From assembly GCA_001777515.1 (NCBI GenBank), contig MFEF01000008.1, positions 1 to 34,672 of the forward strand: 34,672 nucleotides of DNA, read 5' to 3'. A program made the position numbers and the translations under genes. The notes below the pieces were generated by a model. It was not told where the DNA came from. It saw only the letters and a list, made by a program, of their open reading frames with translations, and did no database searches. This stretch comes from Candidatus Doudnabacteria bacterium RIFCSPHIGHO2_01_48_18 (lineage in GTDB: Bacteria; Patescibacteriota; Doudnabacteria; UBA920; 2-01-FULL-46-14). Shown here one piece after another: positions 22,913-31,240 of the stretch (positions are counted from its first letter, which is position 1; every line of letters begins with the position of its first letter).

Positions 22913-24884
22913 AAGGCATCCATTTGATCTGAACGACTCGCTTGAAGATTCTGGTATTCTCGTCAATCCTGGCGAGGATCGTCTTGATTTTGAAGAAAGC
23001 TTCATGGACGGCGACGCAGTAGCGAGACTGGAGCGGGCGAGCACGGGCCGCCCTTACCCGAAATCGATCACCTTGCTGACAATCACTCTTTTTGTTTTTC
23101 TTGTCGGCAGGCTTTATTATCTGACTGTGAGCAAGTACGATGATTATAGAGCCATTGCGGAAGGAAACAGGCTGCGGATCGAATATGTTCCAGCTCCGCG
23201 CGGAACGGCTTTTGACAGCAGGGGAGAGATTTTGGCGTCTAACAAACCAAGTTTTGAAATCGTCGCCATTCCTCTTGATTTGCCAAAAGATGACGCTCAG
23301 CGGCAAAAAGTAATTGCCGGGGCATCGCAGATTCTGCAAATGCCCAGCGACGAAATCACCAAAATTATCGCTAATGGGGAAGGGCAGGTTTTTCAATCAG
23401 TGCTCGTCAAGCAGAATATTCAAAGAGAGCAAGCTTTGATCTTCCAGGAGCGCGAGGGCGAACTGCCGGGGTTTCGCATCGTGAATACCCCAATTCGCGA
23501 TTACAATAGAACTCCGGCTGCGCTTGCTCATCTCCTGGGATATGTCGGCAAGCTAAACCCTGACGAATATAAAGAAAAACGAGACCTGGGATATTTGTTC
23601 AATGACTCGATAGGAAAAACCGGCCTCGAGTTCATGTATGAAAACGACCTTCGCGGCCAGTTTGGCGAGCGCCAGGTTGAGGTCGACGCCAGGGGTATCG
23701 TAAAAAGGATTTTTGGAGAAAAGAAAGCTGTCCCAGGCGACAACATCATCCTCAACATAGACGCACAGCTGCAGGACAAAGCGTACGAGCTGATGGCAAA
23801 GCGGCTACGCGCCTTAAACCGAAGCAAGGCAGCGGTGATCGCCATGGATCCAAGAAGCGGACGCATTTTGTCTTATATAAGTCTGCCTGGATTTGATAAC
23901 AATGTTTTTGCGGAAGGAATTTCTTCAAGCGATTACGCCGCTCTTGCTGAGGATGAAGACCAGCCATTGTTTAACCGCGCGATCGGCGGCATCTATCCGC
24001 CTGGGTCAACTGTAAAGCCTATGGTTTCGATAGCCGCTCTCGAAGAACAAATCATTACTCAGAATACGATCATCAGAGACGAAGGAGCGATAGTAATTGA
24101 AAACATTTATGGTGGCCCAGATTCGATTTTTATCGGGTATGGCCGCAAAGCCTTAGGGCTTTTGGACGTGCGCAAAGCAATCGCTCTCTCGTCTGACATT
24201 TTTTACTATATCGTGAGCGGAGGGTTTGGTCCGGCAAATATTGAAGGAATGGGCATAAACAAGCTGGCGCGCTGGTACCGCGAGTTTAAGATTGGCGAGA
24301 AGCTCGGCATAGACCTCCCGGGGGAGCAGGCCGGACTTGTGCCAGATCCAGAGTGGAAGCAAAATTATTTTGAAGGTGACGAGTTTTCCGGCAAATGGTA
24401 TCTCGGAGATACGTATCACGCCGCGATCGGCCAAGGTGATCTTCTGGCTTCGCCATTGCACGTTTTGTCATGGACAGCGACCATCGCCAATGGCGGTAAA
24501 ATCTGGAGGCCTTTTATCGTGGACCGCGTGGAAAGTGAAGGGCGGGTAGTTAAACGAAACGAACCGCATCTCCTGGGCGAGCTTCCGGCTTCTGCTGAAA
24601 ATATAAAAATTGCCCAGGAAGGCATGCGCATGGCCGCCACAGGCGGAACCGCGATAACACTCTCGCGGCTTCCCATAACCTCGGCGGCGAAAACCGGTAC
24701 CGCGCAGTTTGACGCAAGAAACAGAAACAGGTCACACGCCTGGTTTACCGCGTACGCGCCATACGAAGATCCGCAAATCGCGATCACCGCGATCATTGAG
24801 GACGGGGGAGAGGGAGGCATCAATACCGCTCCCGTAGTTAGAGAAATACTCGATTGGTGGGCGAAAAACAGATACCAAAAATGA
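22905..24884 (+). CDS. mrdA: Penicillin-binding protein 2 (peptidoglycan transpeptidase)
   Basis: Class B penicillin-binding protein of the elongation complex, 659 residues. A cytoplasmic tail of about 60 residues is followed by one membrane helix (SITLLTITLFVFLVGRLYYL, about 58-78). The dimerisation/pedestal domain contains RIEYVPAPRGTAFDSRGEILA. In the transpeptidase domain the active-site serine is in YPPGSTVKPM (Ser368), the second motif is LSSDIFYY and the third is AAKTGTAQ. All three catalytic motifs are intact. Together with the preceding mreB, mreC and mreD it forms a complete lateral-wall growth operon, but there is no RodA in the window. A strong hairpin follows. Confidence 0.95.
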   Translation: MSRRHPFDLNDSLEDSGILVNPGEDRLDFEESFMDGDAVARLERASTGRPYPKSITLLTITLFVFLVGRLYYLTVSKYDDYRAIAEGNRLRIEYVPAPRGTAFDSRGEILASNKPSFEIVAIPLDLPKDDAQRQKVIAGASQILQMPSDEITKIIANGEGQVFQSVLVKQNIQREQALIFQEREGELPGFRIVNTPIRDYNRTPAALAHLLGYVGKLNPDEYKEKRDLGYLFNDSIGKTGLEFMYENDLRGQFGERQVEVDARGIVKRIFGEKKAVPGDNIILNIDAQLQDKAYELMAKRLRALNRSKAAVIAMDPRSGRILSYISLPGFDNNVFAEGISSSDYAALAEDEDQPLFNRAIGGIYPPGSTVKPMVSIAALEEQIITQNTIIRDEGAIVIENIYGGPDSIFIGYGRKALGLLDVRKAIALSSDIFYYIVSGGFGPANIEGMGINKLARWYREFKIGEKLGIDLPGEQAGLVPDPEWKQNYFEGDEFSGKWYLGDTYHAAIGQGDLLASPLHVLSWTATIANGGKIWRPFIVDRVESEGRVVKRNEPHLLGELPASAENIKIAQEGMRMAATGGTAITLSRLPITSAAKTGTAQFDARNRNRSHAWFTAYAPYEDPQIAITAIIEDGGEGGINTAPVVREILDWWAKNRYQK

Positions 24885-24885
24885 G

Positions 24886-24917
24886 AACAGGGCATCCACT
24901 ACGGTGGATGCCCTGTT
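24886..24917. terminator. Bidirectional hairpin between convergent genes
   Basis: Perfect 14-base arms AACAGGGCATCCAC and GTGGATGCCCTGTT with a TACG loop, one base after the stop codon of the PBP2 gene and 15 bases from the end of the convergent gene. The following T-run is short (TTATT). Confidence 0.75.
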
Positions 24918-24932
24918 ATTAGTGAGTTTCAT

Positions 24933-25442
24933 TTACCCAGCTACGGTGGACACGATTCTGTGCCGCCGAGCATGGCACACGCCGCCGATTTGATCCGCTA
25001 TGTGATCGGCGACGCGTTTGAGGTCAGCGCTTTTTATGTTCGCGTTGGAAAGCCTTGTCCTGACGGCGCGCCGGAGATCATAGATCAAAGGATCCCGGGC
25101 ATAAACGAGAGCAGCTTCGAGAATACTCTCGGTGCATTCGCTCATTCGCTTGGCAGGCATTGTTGGCGCAGCTTCGCGAATCGCAGCTGCGCATCGGAGC
25201 CGCAATGAATTGAGCTCCGCTTGCACTGCGGCAGTCATGAGCCTTTGGTCTTGTAGCCCCCTTCCTTTGCGAGTCAGGCTCACATTCTTTTCATTAACCA
25301 CTGTGAGTCCCTCTTGCTTGAGTTTTAATGCTAGCGCGCGTATTGCGCATTCGTCCTCATCAAACAATGAGGCGATACCATCCGTGGTCCTGAGTCGGCC
25401 GCTGATTACATCTAGAAGGTCGTATCTGTCTAGTTTCCTCAT
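24933..25442 (-). CDS. Winged-helix-like protein of unknown function
   Basis: 169 residues, no membrane segment. Residues 1-65 look like a winged helix: RYDLLDVISGRLRTTDGIASLF and CAIRALALKLKQEGL for the helices and a wing LTVVNEKNVSLTRKGRGLQDQR, similar to small MarR- or archaeal-type DNA-binding domains. The rest is mainly helical and rich in arginine and alanine, with CAAAIREAAPTMPAKRMSEC in the middle. So a DNA-binding role is likely but not proven. The start is fixed by a GGAGG site 8 bases before the ATG on the minus strand. It is convergent with the PBP2 gene and shares a hairpin with it. Different ribosome-binding style from the housekeeping genes. Confidence 0.65.
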   Translation of the reverse strand: MRKLDRYDLLDVISGRLRTTDGIASLFDEDECAIRALALKLKQEGLTVVNEKNVSLTRKGRGLQDQRLMTAAVQAELNSLRLRCAAAIREAAPTMPAKRMSECTESILEAALVYARDPLIYDLRRAVRTRLSNANIKSADLKRVADHIADQIGGVCHARRHRIVSTVAG

Positions 25443-25591
25443 CGTGTATCCTCCGGTAGGTTGTTAGGACCCGTACATAGGGTAGCGTAGCATACCTGGC
25501 TAGAGTATACCTTAAGCTGTAAGAGGTGGCGAGAGGCCACCGTTTATCAACGGGTAATCTACAGTTTATTGACAGTTTATTAACAATTGAA
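25443..25591. other. Gene-free upstream region of the winged-helix gene
   Basis: No open frame that I can support. It holds the GGAGG site of the winged-helix gene, two small hairpins that share two bases (GGTGGC with GCCACC at 25525-25541; CCGTT with AACGG at 25540-25553), and two tandem copies of an 11-base unit, ACAGTTTATT plus G or A, at 25561-25582. A TATACT on the minus strand (25509 down to 25504) could be a -10 box for the winged-helix gene. Confidence 0.5.
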
Positions 25592-25623
25592 AATATTTTT
25601 GGCTAACATAAGCCAAAAATATT
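25592..25623 (-). terminator. Hairpin at the end of the broken minus-strand gene
   Basis: Arms AATATTTTTGGCT (25592-25604) and AGCCAAAAATATT (25611-25623), 13 perfect pairs around AACATA. On the minus strand the stop codon TAA overlaps the first arm by two bases and TTTTC follows the second arm, so it fits a terminator on that strand. Confidence 0.7.
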
Positions 25624-25827
25624 ATTTATTGACGTTAATCGCAGCCGCAAGTAAGATTAGTTCGTGGGGGATATCTCTTTGAAAATCGAAGTCAAAAGTG
25701 GCGGTAGGAAAGCTGCCGTTGCTTGTGGTCTCTAGATCGGACACCGCAAGTTTTGATGCCGGAGCTGTTTTGAGGGGCAACCTGATGAACAGTCGGATAA
25801 AAAGCTGAAGATTTCGTTTTCAATCAC
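25622..25827 (-). pseudogene. Short gene split by one base, or a frameshifted peptide
   Basis: On the minus strand a GGAGG site (25837 down to 25833) is 5 bases before GTG at 25827. The frame reads VIENEIFSFLSD and stops early. In the -1 frame, entered at the T-run of AGC TTT TTA, the reading continues IRLFIRLPLKTAP, SKLAVSDLETTSNGSFPTAT and FDFDFQRDIPHELILLAAAI, ending NVNK and TAA, directly at a terminator hairpin. With one extra T the whole is an unbroken 68-residue protein. I cannot tell a decayed gene, a sequencing error in the T-run, and -1 frameshifting apart. No family is recognised. Its frame is also open upstream of the GTG to about 25880, except for another one-base break. Confidence 0.5.
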
Positions 25828-25893
25828 GATAGCCTCCACAATGAAATCAGGATTCGGTACTTGTACGGGATCCTTTTTTCATTTGTGCGGAAA

Positions 25894-25902
25894 TGCTAGT
25901 AT
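25894..25902 (+). promoter_or_regulatory. Extended -10 promoter for folD, near-leaderless
   Basis: TGC followed by TAGTAT (25897-25902), ending 7 bases before ATG 25910. Same geometry as for holB. No -35 consensus. Confidence 0.5.
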
Positions 25903-25909
25903 TGATCCC

Positions 25910-26737
25910 ATGACACAGTTTGTTGATGGAAAAAAAATCGCGGATGATATCCTGAAAGTTTTAGCCCTTCGACTTCGCTCAGGGCAAAAATTCCAACCAA
26001 AATTGGTAGTGATTTTTGTTGGTGAAAATCGCGCATCTGCCTCGTATGTGAAAATGAAACAGAGAAGGGGAGAGGAGATAGGCGTTGCCGTCGATGTTAG
26101 AAATTTCCCGAATACGATCACCCAGGAAGATTTGATTACGCAGGTCAAGAATGCCAATTCCGAGTCGGACGTGCGAGGAATCATCGTCCAGCTGCCGCTG
26201 CCAAAGCACATTGATCGTGATCTTGTTTTAGATTCGGTAGATCCGAGACTTGATGTTGATTGTCTGACAAGCGAGAATAAAAAGCGTTTAATCGATGGCA
26301 AAGCGCTGTTCGTTCCGCCCGCGGCTGCTGCTGTGATCAAAATATTGGAATACTACAACGTTCATCTCGAAGGAAAAAACATCCTTATTGTTGGATCCGG
26401 AGACCTCATCGGCAAACCACTGGCGGCAATTCTTTTGAGTAAACAAATCGCATTTGAGCTGGCAAATAGCCAAACCGAGAACCTGTCAGAGCTGGTTACC
26501 AAGGCAGATATCATCATCACTGGCGTTGGCAAGGCTGGGTTGATCTCGGGCAGCATGATCAAGGACGGCGCGATCATCATTGATGCTGGCACGACAGGTT
26601 CTGACGAGGGGGAGATTGTTGGCGACGCGGATCAGGAAAGCGTCATGGGCAAAGCCTCACTGCTCGCGCCCGTCCCAGGAGGAGTTGGCCCGGTTACGGT
26701 TGCCATGCTTTTGCAGAATGTGGTACGTTTGGCTTAG
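25910..26737 (+). CDS. folD: Methylenetetrahydrofolate dehydrogenase/cyclohydrolase
   Basis: Bifunctional enzyme of one-carbon metabolism, supplying formyl-THF for purines and initiator tRNA. The 275-residue protein has the catalytic lysine in SYVKMKQRRGEEIG, the QLPLPKHID loop, a Rossmann motif NILIVGSGDLIGKPLAAILL (normally VGRS-x-x-VGKP, so the Arg-Ser pair is replaced) and the GGVGPVTVAMLLQN C-terminal motif. The PCTP segment reads PPAA. Residues 19-26 (ALRLRSGQ) are encoded by a palindromic DNA element and have no counterpart in most FolD proteins. I use ATG 25910: the sequence after it is the family's usual start and a -10 box is placed just before it, inside a longer possible frame from 25841. 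Confidence 0.93.
   Translation: MTQFVDGKKIADDILKVLALRLRSGQKFQPKLVVIFVGENRASASYVKMKQRRGEEIGVAVDVRNFPNTITQEDLITQVKNANSESDVRGIIVQLPLPKHIDRDLVLDSVDPRLDVDCLTSENKKRLIDGKALFVPPAAAAVIKILEYYNVHLEGKNILIVGSGDLIGKPLAAILLSKQIAFELANSQTENLSELVTKADIIITGVGKAGLISGSMIKDGAIIIDAGTTGSDEGEIVGDADQESVMGKASLLAPVPGGVGPVTVAMLLQNVVRLA
25964..25985. repeat. Palindromic element inserted in frame in folD
   Basis: The element begins GCCCT and ends AGGGC with a centre TCGACTTCGCTC. It encodes ALRLRSGQ near the folD N-terminus. From general knowledge, palindromes of the CCCTTCGACTTCGCTCAGGG type are dispersed in many bacterial genomes. Confidence 0.75.
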
Positions 26738-26937
26738 AAAAAGTCAAAGAGGAATAGCGGGACATTGCAGGAATGCGATGAGGGAGGATTGCTGGCGAGC
26801 AACGTAGGTGAATACACCACAGGGTACAGACAACTACGCGATGGCTAAGGCGCATGTTGAATCGCGTTAGGAACAGCCACACATACCAGCAGTGGCATGC
26901 GTGGAAATACTGCACCCTCTCCCCTCGCATAGAACCC
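26738..26937 (+). other. Gene-free stretch with potential RNA structure
   Basis: About 200 bases between folD and a terminator with no credible gene. It can form several local hairpins, for example TTGCT with AGCAA around GGCG, CGCGAT with ATCGCG, CCAC with GTGG and GCAGT with ACTGC. A purine-rich 5' part (GATGAGGGAGG) faces a pyrimidine-rich 3' part (CACCCTCTCCCCTC). The stretch ends at a good terminator, so it may be a small RNA or a long 3' untranslated region. It does not show the core sequences of tmRNA, RNase P RNA or SRP RNA. Confidence 0.4.
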
Positions 26938-26961
26938 AAGAGCAGTTATACTGCTCTTTTT
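26938..26961 (+). terminator. Intrinsic terminator
   Basis: Arms AAGAGCAGT and ACTGCTCTT with the loop TAT, followed by TTT. It ends the folD transcript or the possible small RNA before it. Confidence 0.75.
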
Positions 26962-26977
26962 GTTCGCGCTCTAACAG

Positions 26978-27008
26978 TTGACATTTTGTGCAAAATCGAT
27001 TTCATAAA
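26978..27008 (+). promoter_or_regulatory. Possible promoter of the 61-residue basic protein
   Basis: A perfect -35 box TTGACA (26978-26983) with CATAAA (27003-27008) at a 19-base spacing. The spacing is long and the -10 imperfect, so this is tentative. Confidence 0.45.
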
Positions 27009-27021
27009 AGGGGGAACATCA

Positions 27022-27207
27022 ATGCCGAAAAAAGGGACAAAACTTAGTGCGGCCGCACGTAAGAAGATAAGTCGAAGTGTCAGAGCAGCGCTTCGTGCCA
27101 AAGGGGCCAACGCTTCGGAAATGAGGAAACTCGCGAAGGCGCGGCGGCAGATCGTCAAGGCGCACAAGCTCGATCAAAAAGCCTGGAACGAAGTCTCTGG
27201 AGAGTAG
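27022..27207 (+). CDS. Small, very basic protein, possible nucleic-acid binder
   Basis: 61 residues with about one lysine or arginine in every three: it starts MPKKGTKLSAAARKKISRSV, continues RAALRAKGANASEMRKLAKA and ends with an acidic tail EVSGE. The KLSAAARKKISRSVRAAL segment recalls NUMOD3-like modules that bind DNA and histone-like or ribosome-associated small proteins, but I cannot assign a family. No membrane segment. AAAGGGGGAAC a few bases before the ATG is a good ribosome-binding site; a longer frame from 26854 would run through a terminator and the promoter. A strong terminator follows, so it is a single-gene unit. Confidence 0.7.
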   Translation: MPKKGTKLSAAARKKISRSVRAALRAKGANASEMRKLAKARRQIVKAHKLDQKAWNEVSGE

Positions 27208-27220
27208 TTTCACAGTCCAT

Positions 27221-27256
27221 CGTCCGGAAGTCACAAAAATACGTGACTTCCGGGCG
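27221..27256 (+). terminator. Terminator after the basic protein gene
   Basis: 11-base arms CCGGAAGTCAC (27224-27234) and GTGACTTCCGG (27243-27253), extended by three further pairs (one G-U), followed by ATTTGTTTG. Confidence 0.75.
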
Positions 27257-27288
27257 ATTTGTTTGTCGAAAGCACTCATTTGTCGTAC

Positions 27289-27294
27289 TATAAA
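27289..27294 (+). promoter_or_regulatory. Possible -10 box of purL
   Basis: TATAAA, about 58 bases before the ATG, so purL would have a normal leader with a Shine-Dalgarno site. Two copies of TTTGTCG (27262-27268 and 27279-27285) stand just upstream and could be a binding site or chance. Confidence 0.4.
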
Positions 27295-27340
27295 AGGCTA
27301 AAACAAAACGCACTAAAAATTCAAAAATCTTTCCATGCCC

Positions 27341-27347
27341 AAGGAGG
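27341..27347 (+). promoter_or_regulatory. Strong Shine-Dalgarno that sets the purL start
   Basis: AAGGAGG ends 5 bases before ATG 27353. It supports this start over the ATG at 27335, whose reading would make the site part of the coding sequence. Confidence 0.85.
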
Positions 27348-27352
27348 CACAT

Positions 27353-30300
27353 ATGTTGTTACGAGTATGTAAAGCTGCGCAGATTGCAGTAAGAAACCTT
27401 TCACTGGTGACCGCAAAGCTCGCAAAACTTGGCCTCACCGTAAACGACTTGGCGGTTGAGAACAATTACTACATTCAAACTACGGAGGCTCTTGATCGGC
27501 GCGAACTTCAAATCATTAGATGGATTGTCAGGTTCGACGAGCAGACTTGGTTCTATGACTATCCGACGTGGCTCGAAGTTGGCCCTCGTCTGAATTTCGA
27601 GACATCGCATTCCTCAACAGCGATCGACATTTTTCGAAAATGCGGGGTCAACAAGGTTATTCGAATCGAACGGTCAACAAGTTATGGATTTCCAATTCCG
27701 CTATCCGAAGAACAAGGCAATGAGTTTCTTGAATCGCTATATGACCGGATGACGGAAATGCCGTACTCTCGTGATCTGACGAGTTTTGCGTCAGATGTTA
27801 AACCGCAATCGGTTACCATCATTCCGCTTCTTGAAAAAGGTCGCGAAGCACTGGAAACATTCAATATTGAGCGCAAACTGGGAATGGATACGCAGGATTT
27901 GGATTTCTATTGCGAGTTATTTTTTGGACTCGGCCGAAAGCCTACTTCTGTCGAAATTGTCGGGCTCACGACATGCAACTCGGACCACTCCCGGCATCGC
28001 CAGTTCGGAGGCATCTACATCCGAGACGGCATTAGGCTACCCTACAGCTGCATGGAGCTCGTCAAAGAAACATGGAAGCGCAATCCTGGTAATTCGGTCG
28101 TAGCATTTTCTGACAACGCCTCTGCGATTCGTGGCGGACAAGTGTCGGTATTACAGCCTGAGCATCCGGGACAGCCTTCACGTTATGTGGTAAAAATCAG
28201 AATCATTCACAACTCGATCAAAGTCGAAACGCACAATCACCCGACTTTTATCGAACCCTTTCAAGGTGCTTCAACAGGGGTCGGCGGTATTTTGCGGGAT
28301 CTTTTTACCATCGGACGCGGCGGACTCATGGGCGTGCTGGGTGCGATGTACAGCGTCGGCAATCTCAATATCCCGGGTTATGTTTTGCCTTGGGAAGATG
28401 ACGGCTGGAAACATTCGGGGCACGGAGAATCCCCGCTCAACATCCTCATTCAGGCAAGCGACGGCGGATCATTCTATGGAAACTGCGTCGGAAGTCCCGT
28501 TGTTTTTGGCTCCGCCAGGACTTTTGGTATGTCTTTGCCCGAGGGCTATCGAAGCTATCTAAAACCGATCATGTTGGCGGCTGCGGCAGGATTTGTGGAT
28601 GACAACCATCTGAAAAAGAATTCACCGGCAGCTGGAATGCTGGTCGTGCAAATCGGGACGCCCGCACATCGGATCGGTGTTGGCGGGGCCTCTGGAAGTT
28701 CATTTGACGCAGGCCAGAGAAGCGCAGATTTGGATTGGAACTCAGTACAGCGCGGGGATCCAGAAATGGGTCAACGCGGCTGTCGTGTTGTGCGGGCTTG
28801 CGTGGAACTGGGCGACGAGAATCCGATCGAAAACTGCAACGATCTCGGCGGGGGCGGAGAAGATGTGTCCTTGACTGAGCTGTGTTCGCCGGCGGGCGCG
28901 AGATTGCGCTTGCGTTCTATACCTGTAGCTGACCCGACTCTGTCTACTGAAGAGATTTGGGTTAACGAAGATCAGGAACGTGACGCATTTCTCATTCGTC
29001 CAGAAAACTTCGAACGGTTCGCCAAGATCTGCGATCGGGAGAATTGCCCATATGCAATAGTCGGTGAAATCACCGGTGATGGCTGGTTGGTTCTGCACGA
29101 CGCGGTTGACAACACCGAGCCGATAAATCTTCCGTTGGAAAAAATCCTCGGCAATTTGCCTCGGAAAGTTTTCGAATGGAATACTGAGTCGTTGCAAAGG
29201 ACTCCGCTTGAGCTTCCCGCTGACCTCACGCTCATGCAGGCTCTGGACAGGGTTCTACGGCTCGTTTCGGTCGGTTCAAAGAAATTCCTTACCAACAAGG
29301 TCGATCGCAGCGTGACTGGCCTTGTTGCCCAGCAGCAATGCGTAGGACCTAACCATTTGCCGCTGTCAGACTACGCGGTGATGGCCAACAGCTACTTTGA
29401 TTTAACCGGTGTCGCGCTCAGTATGGCAGAACAGCCGGTAAAAGGACTCGTTGATCACAAGGCGATGGCAAGGTTAACTGTTGCAGAAGCGCTGCTGAAT
29501 ATGGGCGGAGCCCTAATCACCGACGCTTCCGACATCAAGCTCTCAGCTAACTGGATGTGGGCACCGAGGCACCCTGGCGAAGGCGCGCGCTTGTACGAAA
29601 CCGCTCTCGCTTTGCGAGACTTTGTCATTGAGGTTGAAAGCGCAATCCATGGAGGCAAGGATAGTCTATCCATGGCAGGGTCAGCGATAGCGCCGAACGG
29701 AGCAGTCAGCACTTCAAAAGCCCCGGGAACGCTCGTCATTACCGCCAGTGCGCCGATGAAGGATATAACGCGTAAGGTTACTTGCGATCTCAAACAAACA
29801 GGTAACTTTTTGGTATACGTGGATCTTTCGGACGGGCAGGCTCGTTTGGGCGGATCAGCTTTGGCTCAAGTATACAAGCAGGTTGGTAATGACTGTCCGG
29901 ATATTGAAGCCAAGGCGCTGGTCAAGGGTATGCGTGTTGAGATTGAACTACTCGCGCATAAACTGATAACAGCGTGTCATGATGTCAGCGACGGCGGACT
30001 TGTCACCACTCTTCTGGAAATGGCTTTTGGCGGTAACGTCGGGATCAATGTTGATTTCAGCGGCCGTCATTCTGCCATTCGGAGATTGTTCAGCGAATCA
30101 CCGGGTTATGTATTTGAGACACCGGACGCCGCTGCTGTGATTTCAGTTCTAGAGAAATTTGGATTAACTGGTGTGCTGCTTGGCAAGGTCAGCGAAAACG
30201 ATGGCGATATTGTCATCAGATACAACGGTGATATTGTCCTATCGGAAGCGATGATCAAGCTGCGCCACATTTGGAACAGTACCAGCACTGAATTGGAAAA

Positions 30301-31225
30301 GCTCCAAGCCGATCCGCGTCTGGTCAGGCAAGAGGAAGTCGTGGATTTTGTTACCAGGGCTCCTCCATACCAGTTATCCTTCAAACCAAGCCTGACTGCG
30401 CCGGCGATTCTCGGTTCATCTGTGAAGCCCCGCGTCGCGATTCTTCGCGAAGAAGGGAACAACTCTGATCGGGAAATGGCGGCGGTGACGAAGATGGCAG
30501 GGTTCGACTCCTGGGATGTAAATATGGACGACCTCGCCAAAGGATTTTCCCTCAAGGATTTCCAAATGGTGATCGCGGTCGGAGGTTTTTCGTTTCGGGA
30601 CGAGTTCGGCGCAGGCCGCGGGCAGGCTGCTGTCATCCGTTTCAATCCGAGAATAATGGATGAGTTCTCCGAGTTCATGGCGCGGAAAGGGACGGCTAGT
30701 CTTGGTGTTTGCAATGGATGTCAAGCTTCGGCAATCATGGGCTGGCCGACCACGGGTTATGAGTATCCGGACGGGGATGAGCCGATAGCCTTTGGCGAGA
30801 ACCTCTCCGGACGCTTCGAGTCGAGATTTTCCACGGTGAGAGTTTTTCCAAGCCCTGCTTCAGAAGTATATTTTCACGGAATGGAAAGATCGGCTCTCGG
30901 TATCTGGGTTGCTCACGGAGAAGGCAGGCCTGTTGTTTCTCGGGAGATGCTGCAGTGGATCGAGAACAATAACCTCGCCCCACTGCGGTATGTGGATTGC
31001 AACGGGGAAGTGACTGAATACTATCCCTACAATCCAGCAACCAGTCCTCGTGGAATCGCTGCCATTTGTTCCCTGGATGGACGGCATTTGGCCATGATGC
31101 CGCATCCGGAGCGCACGTTCCTTAAATGGCAGTGGCCGTGGATGCCAAAGGAATGGAATGAGTTGGTGGCCAGTCCATGGCTGCGAATGTTTCAAAATGC
31201 TCGTAACTGGTGCGATGAGGCCTAG
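27353..31225 (+). CDS. purL: Phosphoribosylformylglycinamidine synthase, single-chain large PurL
   Basis: Fourth step of de novo purine synthesis: FGAR, glutamine and ATP to FGAM. The 1290-residue chain has the size of the gammaproteobacterial and eukaryotic single-chain enzyme, unlike the three-subunit PurS-PurL-PurQ type. Order: PurS-like N-terminus, a linker, first AIRS-type domain with [20 protein letters not shown] and GVGGILRD, second AIRS-type domain with [12 protein letters not shown], then a glutaminase domain from about residue 1025 with [14 protein letters not shown], the nucleophile in GVCNGCQ (Cys1120) and MPHPERT near the C-terminus. It looks complete. No other purine gene is in the window except folD, which provides the one-carbon donor. 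It has its own leader and a long terminator, so it is a single-gene unit. Confidence 0.96.
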   Translation: MLLRVCKAAQIAVRNLSLVTAKLAKLGLTVNDLAVENNYYIQTTEALDRRELQIIRWIVRFDEQTWFYDYPTWLEVGPRLNFETSHSSTAIDIFRKCGVNKVIRIERSTSYGFPIPLSEEQGNEFLESLYDRMTEMPYSRDLTSFASDVKPQSVTIIPLLEKGREALETFNIERKLGMDTQDLDFYCELFFGLGRKPTSVEIVGLTTCNSDHSRHRQFGGIYIRDGIRLPYSCMELVKETWKRNPGNSVVAFSDNASAIRGGQVSVLQPEHPGQPSRYVVKIRIIHNSIKVETHNHPTFIEPFQGASTGVGGILRDLFTIGRGGLMGVLGAMYSVGNLNIPGYVLPWEDDGWKHSGHGESPLNILIQASDGGSFYGNCVGSPVVFGSARTFGMSLPEGYRSYLKPIMLAAAAGFVDDNHLKKNSPAAGMLVVQIGTPAHRIGVGGASGSSFDAGQRSADLDWNSVQRGDPEMGQRGCRVVRACVELGDENPIENCNDLGGGGEDVSLTELCSPAGARLRLRSIPVADPTLSTEEIWVNEDQERDAFLIRPENFERFAKICDRENCPYAIVGEITGDGWLVLHDAVDNTEPINLPLEKILGNLPRKVFEWNTESLQRTPLELPADLTLMQALDRVLRLVSVGSKKFLTNKVDRSVTGLVAQQQCVGPNHLPLSDYAVMANSYFDLTGVALSMAEQPVKGLVDHKAMARLTVAEALLNMGGALITDASDIKLSANWMWAPRHPGEGARLYETALALRDFVIEVESAIHGGKDSLSMAGSAIAPNGAVSTSKAPGTLVITASAPMKDITRKVTCDLKQTGNFLVYVDLSDGQARLGGSALAQVYKQVGNDCPDIEAKALVKGMRVEIELLAHKLITACHDVSDGGLVTTLLEMAFGGNVGINVDFSGRHSAIRRLFSESPGYVFETPDAAAVISVLEKFGLTGVLLGKVSENDGDIVIRYNGDIVLSEAMIKLRHIWNSTSTELEKLQADPRLVRQEEVVDFVTRAPPYQLSFKPSLTAPAILGSSVKPRVAILREEGNNSDREMAAVTKMAGFDSWDVNMDDLAKGFSLKDFQMVIAVGGFSFRDEFGAGRGQAAVIRFNPRIMDEFSEFMARKGTASLGVCNGCQASAIMGWPTTGYEYPDGDEPIAFGENLSGRFESRFSTVRVFPSPASEVYFHGMERSALGIWVAHGEGRPVVSREMLQWIENNNLAPLRYVDCNGEVTEYYPYNPATSPRGIAAICSLDGRHLAMMPHPERTFLKWQWPWMPKEWNELVASPWLRMFQNARNWCDEA

Positions 31226-31240
31226 CCTCTAGCACTTTGA

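Noticed and set aside
25495-25512. AGTATAC near 25503 as a fourth operator
   Set aside because: Only seven to eight bases match the arm and the flanks do not form a palindrome.
25629-25657. TTGACG with TAAGAT at 17 bases as a plus-strand promoter
   Set aside because: Box spacing is good but it would fire into the antisense of the broken gene and is 250 bases from folD, which has its own -10 box; could be chance.
25841-25909. Upstream ATG start for folD
   Set aside because: It would add 23 residues not seen in FolD and runs through the -10 box; ATG 25910 starts at the family's usual N-terminus.
26738-26937. tmRNA, RNase P RNA, SRP RNA or 6S RNA in the folD downstream spacer
   Set aside because: The conserved cores of the first three are not present, and for 6S RNA the end-to-end pairing is only partial. 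No name can be given.
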